From Gammaproteobacteria bacterium (GTDB lineage Bacteria; Pseudomonadota; Gammaproteobacteria; DRLM01): a stretch of DNA of 9,660 nucleotides. The stretch is taken from NCBI GenBank assembly GCA_015490395.1, contig WFXX01000120.1, positions 1-9,660 of the forward strand, read 5' to 3'. Under the pieces are notes generated by a model. That model was not told where the DNA came from. It made no database searches and worked only from the letters and a program-made list of their open reading frames with translations. Of the stretch, positions 6,385 to 9,660 are shown piece after piece (within the stretch, counting starts at the first letter, position 1; each line of letters starts with the position of its first letter). Position numbers and translations under genes: made by a program.

Positions 6385-8421
6385 TCAGGCCGCCGCCTGC
6401 TGGCGGGCCGCCGGGTGCAGCCCGCCGACGTCCAGGATCAGGGCGACGGTGCCGTCGCCCAGGATGGTGGCCCCGGAGACCCCCTCCACCCGGCGAAAGT
6501 TGGCCTCCAGGCTCTTGATCACCACCTGCTGCTGGCCGAGCAGCTCGTCCACCAGCAGGCCGAAGCGCCGGCCCTCGCCCTCGACCACCACCAGCATCCC
6601 GCCGGCGAGCTCGGTGTGCTCGGCCTCGATGCCGAACTGCTCGTAGAGGCGCACCACCGGCAGGTACTGGTCACGCAGCTTGTAGACCTCGCCCCGGCCC
6701 GCCACCACGTTCACCTGCCCGGCCTGCATCTGCAGCGACTCGACGATGGAGACCAGGGGGATGACGTAGATCTGGGACCCCACCCGCACCAGCTGCCCGT
6801 CCACGATGGCCAGGGTCAGGGGCAGGCGGATGGTGAAGGCCGAGCCGCGGCCGGGCTCGCTGGCGACCTCCACCGTCCCGCCCACCTCGCGGATGTTCTT
6901 GCGCACCACGTCCATGCCCACCCCACGGCCGGAGACGTCGGTGACCTCGGCGGCGGTGGAGAAGCCGGGCTGGAAGATCAGGTCGTAGACCTCGGCGTCG
7001 GAGAGCTGGGCATCGGGCGCCACCAGGCCGCGCTCGCGGGCCTTGGCCAGGATGCGCTCGCGGTCCAGCCCCCGGCCGTCGTCGCGCACCTCGATGAGGA
7101 TGTTCCCCCCGCGGTGGCAGGCGCTCAGGCGCAGGGTGCCCACCGGATCCTTGCCCGCGGCCTCGCGCTCCTCGGGCGGCTCGATGCCGTGGTCCAGGGC
7201 GTTGCGCACCAGGTGCACCAGGGGATCGCCGATGTGCTCCATGACCGTCTTGTCCAGCTCGGTCTGCTCGCCGGAGATCTCCAGGCGCACCTGCTTGCCG
7301 AGCTGGCGGCCCAGGTCGTGCACCAGGCGCGGGAAGCGGGAGAAGGCGAAGCTGATGGGGAGCATGCGGATGCCCATGATCCCCTCCTGGAGCTCGCGGG
7401 TGTTGCGCTCGAGCTGCGCCAGGCCGTTGCGCAGCTTCTCGAGCTGCGGCCCCAGGACCCCCTCCAGCTCCCGGCCGATCTGGCCCAGGATGGACTGGGT
7501 GATCACCAGCTCGCCCACGGTGTTGATGAGGGCGTCGATCTTGTCGATGCTGACCCGGATGGAGCCGGCCTGGGCACGGGGCCTGCGCTGGGCGCTCACA
7601 CCGGCCGGGGCCGACTGGGTCCGCTCCCGGGGCTGCCCCAGGGCGGGCGCCTCGGTGGCGTCCCCAGCCGGGGCGGCGTCGGTCTCTGGAGCGGCCTCGC
7701 CCCGGCCGCCCAGCGGCTCGATGGCCAGCTCGCAGTCGCCCTCCACCCACTCGAAGACCTCCTCCACCTCCCGCCGCGGCACCTGCCCCCGCAGCTCCAG
7801 CTCCCAGGCGAGATAGCAGACCTCCGGGTCCAGCTCGCCGAAGGCCGGCAGGGCGGCCTCGTCGCAGCGCACCGTAAGCTCCCCCAGCTCGGCCAGGGCG
7901 CGGAACATGCGCACGGGATCGTTGCCGGTCTGGAGCAGGTGCGGCAGGGGCCGGAAGCGGATGCGCCAGCCGCCCGCCGGGGCCTCGGCCTGCGGGGCCA
8001 CGGCGGAAGGCGCCTCCTGCGCGGCGTTGCCACGCAACGCCTCCAGGGCCTGGCGCAGGGACTCGGCCTGGGCCGTGTCGGGACGCTCGCCGGCCTGCTG
8101 GCTGGCCAGCATCTCGCGCAGGCAGTCCACGCAACGCAGGAGCAGGCCCACCGCCTCGGCGGTCACCGGGCGCCGGCCCGCGCGCATCTCGTCCAGGAGG
8201 GTCTCGACGTGATGGGTGAAGTCGGCCACCTCCTTGAAGCCGAAGGTGCCCGCCCCGCCCTTGATGGAATGGGCCGCGCGGAAGATGGTGTTGATGGTCT
8301 CGGGATCGACGGCCCCCGCCCCTTCGCCCGCCGCTTCCAGGGCCAGGAGCTCCGTCTCCATCCGCTCCAGACCTTCGAAGCTCTCCTCGAAGAAGGTCTG
8401 GTGGAAGCGCTCCAGGTCCAT
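6385..8421 (-). CDS. cheA: Chemotaxis histidine kinase CheA
   Basis: CheA autophosphorylates under receptor control and passes phosphate to CheY and CheB. The 678-residue product has all five domains. P1 (about 1-130) carries the phosphorylated H51 in AAHSIKGGAGTFGF. A P2-like regulator-docking domain (about 151-237) follows, flanked by Ala/Pro linkers. P3 dimerisation helices (about 287-355) start at SIRVSIDKIDALINTVGEL. The P4 ATPase (about 356-535) has the N box HLVRNALDHGIE (403-414), G1 DDGRGLD (447-453), an F-box-like LIFQPGFST (481-489) and G2 GRGVGMD (498-504). P5 (about 536-670) is CheW-like. The ATG at 8421 lies 4 bp after the cheY stop. No classical ribosome-binding site precedes it (only GGGC and AAGGTG within the end of cheY), so it probably depends on translational coupling. 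Length and motifs are normal. Confidence 0.97.
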   Translation of the reverse strand: MDLERFHQTFFEESFEGLERMETELLALEAAGEGAGAVDPETINTIFRAAHSIKGGAGTFGFKEVADFTHHVETLLDEMRAGRRPVTAEAVGLLLRCVDCLREMLASQQAGERPDTAQAESLRQALEALRGNAAQEAPSAVAPQAEAPAGGWRIRFRPLPHLLQTGNDPVRMFRALAELGELTVRCDEAALPAFGELDPEVCYLAWELELRGQVPRREVEEVFEWVEGDCELAIEPLGGRGEAAPETDAAPAGDATEAPALGQPRERTQSAPAGVSAQRRPRAQAGSIRVSIDKIDALINTVGELVITQSILGQIGRELEGVLGPQLEKLRNGLAQLERNTRELQEGIMGIRMLPISFAFSRFPRLVHDLGRQLGKQVRLEISGEQTELDKTVMEHIGDPLVHLVRNALDHGIEPPEEREAAGKDPVGTLRLSACHRGGNILIEVRDDGRGLDRERILAKARERGLVAPDAQLSDAEVYDLIFQPGFSTAAEVTDVSGRGVGMDVVRKNIREVGGTVEVASEPGRGSAFTIRLPLTLAIVDGQLVRVGSQIYVIPLVSIVESLQMQAGQVNVVAGRGEVYKLRDQYLPVVRLYEQFGIEAEHTELAGGMLVVVEGEGRRFGLLVDELLGQQQVVIKSLEANFRRVEGVSGATILGDGTVALILDVGGLHPAARQQAAA

Positions 8422-8425
8422 GGCC

Positions 8426-8788
8426 CTAGCCCAGCACCTTCTTGATGGTGGCCAGCAGCTGGTCGGGGTTGAAGGGCTTGACGATCCAGCCGGTGGCCCC
8501 GGCGGCCTTGCCCTCGGCCTTCTTGTCCGCGGCCGACTCGGTGGTGAGCATGAGGATGGGCGTGAAGCGGTAGGTGGGCAGGGCCCGGAGGGCGCGGATC
8601 AGGGAGATCCCGTCCATACGGGGCATGTTCACGTCGGTCAGGACCAGGTTGAAGCGCCTGCCCTGGCAGAGCTGCAGGGCCTCCTGCCCGTCGGCGGCCT
8701 CGGCCACCTCGTAGCCGGCGCCCTTGAGGGTGAAGGCCACCATCTGGCGCATGGAGGCCGAGTCATCGACCGTGAGGATCGTCGCCAT
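8426..8788 (-). CDS. cheY: Single-domain response regulator CheY
   Basis: This is a stand-alone receiver of 120 residues from ATG 8788. It has D8/D9, phosphoacceptor D52 in LVLTDVNMPRMDG, switch residue T82 in LMLTTES, and K104 in IVKPFNPDQL. Phospho-CheY is expected to bind the flagellar motor switch, but in Che2-like clusters the CheY may have another target, so its output is not settled. A GTG six bases upstream (8794) would add two residues. I prefer the ATG because the GAGGA ribosome-binding site lies about eight bases from it but only about two bases from the GTG. The gene sits 30 bp after the STAS gene and 4 bp before cheA. With no cheZ in view, dephosphorylation would rely on intrinsic turnover or another phosphatase. 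Confidence 0.95.
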   Translation of the reverse strand: MATILTVDDSASMRQMVAFTLKGAGYEVAEAADGQEALQLCQGRRFNLVLTDVNMPRMDGISLIRALRALPTYRFTPILMLTTESAADKKAEGKAAGATGWIVKPFNPDQLLATIKKVLG

Positions 8789-8818
8789 GGTCACATTCCT
8801 CGCTGCTTGGAGGCGGGC

Positions 8819-9118
8819 TCATGGGGTGGATGCCACAGCGCCGGCTCCCGATTCCTCCGCCAGGGTCCTCTCCAGGCCCAGCAAACGGAAGGCCTCGCAG
8901 AGCGCAGGGGAAGGGTCCCGCCAGACCAGCGCCAGGCCGCGGGCACAGGCCTCGCGGGCGAAGGCGTGAAGGAGCTGGACGGCCGCCGCGTCGGCGCGCT
9001 CCACCGCGGAGGCGTCGATGGCGCAGGCCTCCCCGGCCTCCAGGAGCCCTGCGAGGCACTCCTGCAGCTCGCGCGCTGCGGCGATGTCCAGGGAGCCCTC
9101 CAGGCTGAGGGTGCGCAT
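8819..9118 (-). CDS. STAS-domain protein, first gene of the chemotaxis operon
   Basis: The 99-residue product is one STAS domain of the anti-sigma-factor-antagonist/MlaB-like type: an N-terminal strand MRTLSLEGSLD, then helix IAAARELQECLAGLLEAG, strand ACAIDASAVE (31-40), the signature loop and helix RADAAAVQLLHAFAREA (41-57), then GLALVWRDPS. In phosphorylated antagonists the loop reads DSSG-like, with Ser right after Asp. Here it is D43-A44-A45, so the usual phosphoacceptor is missing and a SpoIIAA-type Ser switch is unlikely. The ATG at 9118 has a GGGAGG ribosome-binding site five bases upstream. It is the first gene after the FliA-like promoter and lies 30 bp before cheY. STAS genes in front of cheY-cheA do occur in gammaproteobacterial che clusters; their role is not known to me, and a scaffold or partner-switch function is conjecture. 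Confidence 0.85.
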   Translation of the reverse strand: MRTLSLEGSLDIAAARELQECLAGLLEAGEACAIDASAVERADAAAVQLLHAFAREACARGLALVWRDPSPALCEAFRLLGLERTLAEESGAGAVASTP

Positions 9119-9184
9119 CTTCGCCTCCCGCCGTCGCTGCCGCCCCCCCTGGTGGCAGGGCCGGCGCCTTCTTCTCAGGATCCA

Positions 9185-9204
9185 GCCGGGACCATCGGCC
9201 CGGC
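9185..9204 (-). other. GC-rich hairpin in the operon leader
   Basis: GCCGGG and CCCGGC (six perfect G-C pairs) flank an eight-base loop just downstream of the predicted transcription start. No U-run follows, so it is not an intrinsic terminator. It could stabilise the 5' end of the mRNA or be accidental in DNA this GC-rich. Confidence 0.3.
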
Positions 9205-9215
9205 CTCGTACGGAC

Positions 9216-9242
9216 CTATCGGCGGCCTAGGAGCGAACTTGA
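9216..9242 (-). promoter_or_regulatory. FliA (sigma-28) type promoter for the chemotaxis operon
   Basis: On the minus strand TCAAGTTC (9242-9235) and GCCGATAG (9223-9216) are separated by exactly 11 bases. The enterobacterial sigma-28 consensus is TAAAGTTT-N11-GCCGATAA, so the match is 6/8 and 7/8 with ideal spacing. Transcription would start near 9209, leaving a leader of about 90 nt before the STAS start. Sigma-28 control is usual for late flagellar and chemotaxis genes, which fits the operon it faces. No experimental support is available. Confidence 0.7.
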
Positions 9243-9267
9243 GAGCGGTCGGGAGACACCTAGGAGC
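9226..9267. repeat. Direct repeat CCTAGGAGC, two copies 33 bp apart
   Basis: The nonamer cctaggagc occurs at 9226-9234 and 9259-9267 on the plus strand, and each copy contains the palindrome CCTAGG. One copy lies in the spacer of the FliA-like promoter and the other upstream of its -35 element. The 33-bp offset is close to three helical turns. This could be an operator pair, but only two copies are visible and no regulator is identified. Confidence 0.35.
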
Positions 9268-9299
9268 ACTGTCAGAAACAGGCTAATCTCTAGGCGTCT

Positions 9300-9316
9300 T
9301 GCCCCAGGATGGGGCA
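9300..9316. terminator. Weak hairpin after the Trp-rich gene
   Basis: TGCCCC and GGGGCA form a six-pair stem with a five-base loop, about 35 bp beyond the TAA of the Trp-rich gene. No U-tract follows on the minus strand (AAGACGCC instead), so intrinsic termination would be poor. It may still serve as an mRNA 3' end or Rho-assisted pause site. Confidence 0.25.
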
Positions 9317-9350
9317 TGGGGAGGGAGGCACGCACCAGCCCGGGGCAGCC

Positions 9351-9660
9351 TTAGGGCTCGGGGGCGCGGCGCCAGGTGCCGGTCTCCGGGTCCACCAGGA
9401 AGCGATCCACCACCGCGCCGTCGCGGGTGACGATCTCGGCCACGATGCGCCCGTCCTGCAGCTCCACCCGGCCCACTTTCAGCCGCGGGTTGCCGCTCCA
9501 GCGGAGCCAACCCTCCAGGAGGAGCCGCACCTGGGTGACGGTCACCGGAGCGCCCCACCAGGCACCGGGCGGGGGAGCGGGGTGCCAGCTCCACATCCAG
9601 GGACCCGACCAGACGGGACCCGACCAGGCAGGACCGGCCCAGGGCGGGGCGGACCAGGAG
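9351..9660 (-). CDS. C-terminal part of a Trp-rich protein of unknown function, open at the window edge
   Basis: The frame ending at TAA 9351-9353 is open through the right edge, so the true start is probably outside. An internal ATG at 9596 would give 81 residues, but no convincing ribosome-binding site precedes it and the repeat pattern continues upstream of it. At least 102 residues are visible. The first 38 are rich in Trp, Gly, Pro and Ser, with nine Trp and a W-S-G-P-V pentapeptide repeat. The rest is a compact domain: a helix-like VTQVRLLLEGWLRWSGNP, then strands LKVGRVELQDGRIVAEIVTR and VVDRFLVDPETGTW. That strand pattern, ending in a D-x-x-T-G turn, resembles PepSY-like small domains, a tentative likeness only. 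Codon use is strongly GC-biased as in the che genes. It reads toward the che operon but is separated by 232 bp holding a promoter, so it is likely a separate unit. Confidence 0.65.
   Translation of the reverse strand, partial: SWSAPPWAGPAWSGPVWSGPWMWSWHPAPPPGAWWGAPVTVTQVRLLLEGWLRWSGNPRLKVGRVELQDGRIVAEIVTRDGAVVDRFLVDPETGTWRRAPEP
9600..9660 (-). repeat. 15-bp tandem repeat encoding W-[SA]-[GA]-P-x pentapeptides
   Basis: In the frame of the partial Trp-rich gene, Trp codons recur every five codons four times (9656, 9641, 9626 and 9611 on the minus strand), with Ser/Ala, Gly/Ala and Pro filling the unit. At DNA level tggtcgggtccc appears twice exactly, with diverged copies before it. The array runs to or past the window edge, so the copy number is not known. 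Confidence 0.7.

Noticed and set aside
6076..8445. A 789-codon plus-strand open frame opposite cheA
   Set aside because: It is antisense to a complete CheA and its composition is that of a shadow frame. No ribosome-binding site or recognisable domain was seen.
8789..8794. GTG at 8794 as the start of cheY
   Set aside because: It sits about two bases from the GAGGA site, too close. The ATG at 8788 has proper spacing and gives the normal CheY N-terminus.
9241..9285. A second sigma-28 or a sigma-70 promoter around the upstream CCTAGGAGC copy
   Set aside because: The octamers at the matching distances (CTGACAGT and TCTCCCGA) do not fit the FliA consensus. CTGACA has no TATAAT-like partner 16-18 bases on.
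9283..9594. A 103-codon minus-strand frame overlapping the Trp-rich gene
   Set aside because: It is Arg/Pro/Gly-rich, has no domain, and is offset from the frame that shows the strand pattern and regular Trp repeat.
1..9660. CRISPR arrays, tRNA or rRNA genes, insertion sequences, attachment sites
   Set aside because: I looked for short regular repeats with spacers, tRNA-like cloverleaves, and inverted-repeat-bounded transposase frames and saw none. The coding regions are uniform in composition, with no sign of recent insertion.

Overview
The window is a very GC-rich, almost gap-free stretch of bacterial chromosome. Every gene I can support reads on the minus strand, so gene order runs from the right end of the coordinates to the left. 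The base composition, the gene content, the FliA-type promoter and the gene order point to a flagellated gammaproteobacterium. Halophilic or sulfur-oxidising Ectothiorhodospiraceae-like lineages are my best guess, but nothing here fixes the genus.

In transcription order: (1) the C-terminal part of a small Trp-rich protein of unknown function that runs off the right edge (9660 to 9351). (2) A 232-bp intergenic region with a good sigma-28 (FliA) promoter match, a direct repeat and a leader hairpin. (3) One chemotaxis operon of nine tightly packed genes: a STAS-domain protein, cheY, cheA, cheW, an unrecognised 45-residue basic ORF, a very large soluble chemoreceptor (995 aa), cheR, cheD and cheB. 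Gaps are at most 39 bp, and cheR and cheD overlap by 4 bp. Only 13 bases remain beyond cheB. No cheZ is present.

From cheY to cheB the order matches, as I remember it, the Che2 cluster of Pseudomonas aeruginosa (cheY2-cheA2-cheW2-aer2-cheR2-cheD-cheB2). Here the receptor in the Aer2 slot is much more elaborate. It has an Arg-rich N-terminal extension, a Vitreoscilla-hemoglobin/flavohemoglobin-type globin with intact proximal His, three PAS modules in an exact 125-residue period (each with a His and a Trp placed like the heme-pocket residues of Aer2-type PAS), HAMP-like helices, a methyl-accepting signalling hairpin, a flexible Pro/Ala linker and a terminal EWEEF pentapeptide that should tether CheR. 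No membrane segment is visible.

The natural reading is a cytoplasmic oxygen or other diatomic-gas receptor with up to four heme sites. It would control CheA through CheW, with CheY as output and CheR, CheD and CheB for adaptation. A second start codon sits exactly 600 bp inside the receptor gene behind a 13-nt copy of the ribosome-binding region of the first start. It could yield a receptor without the globin, or mark the seam of an old gene fusion. This receptor, its double start and the small ORF before it are the most novel parts of the window.
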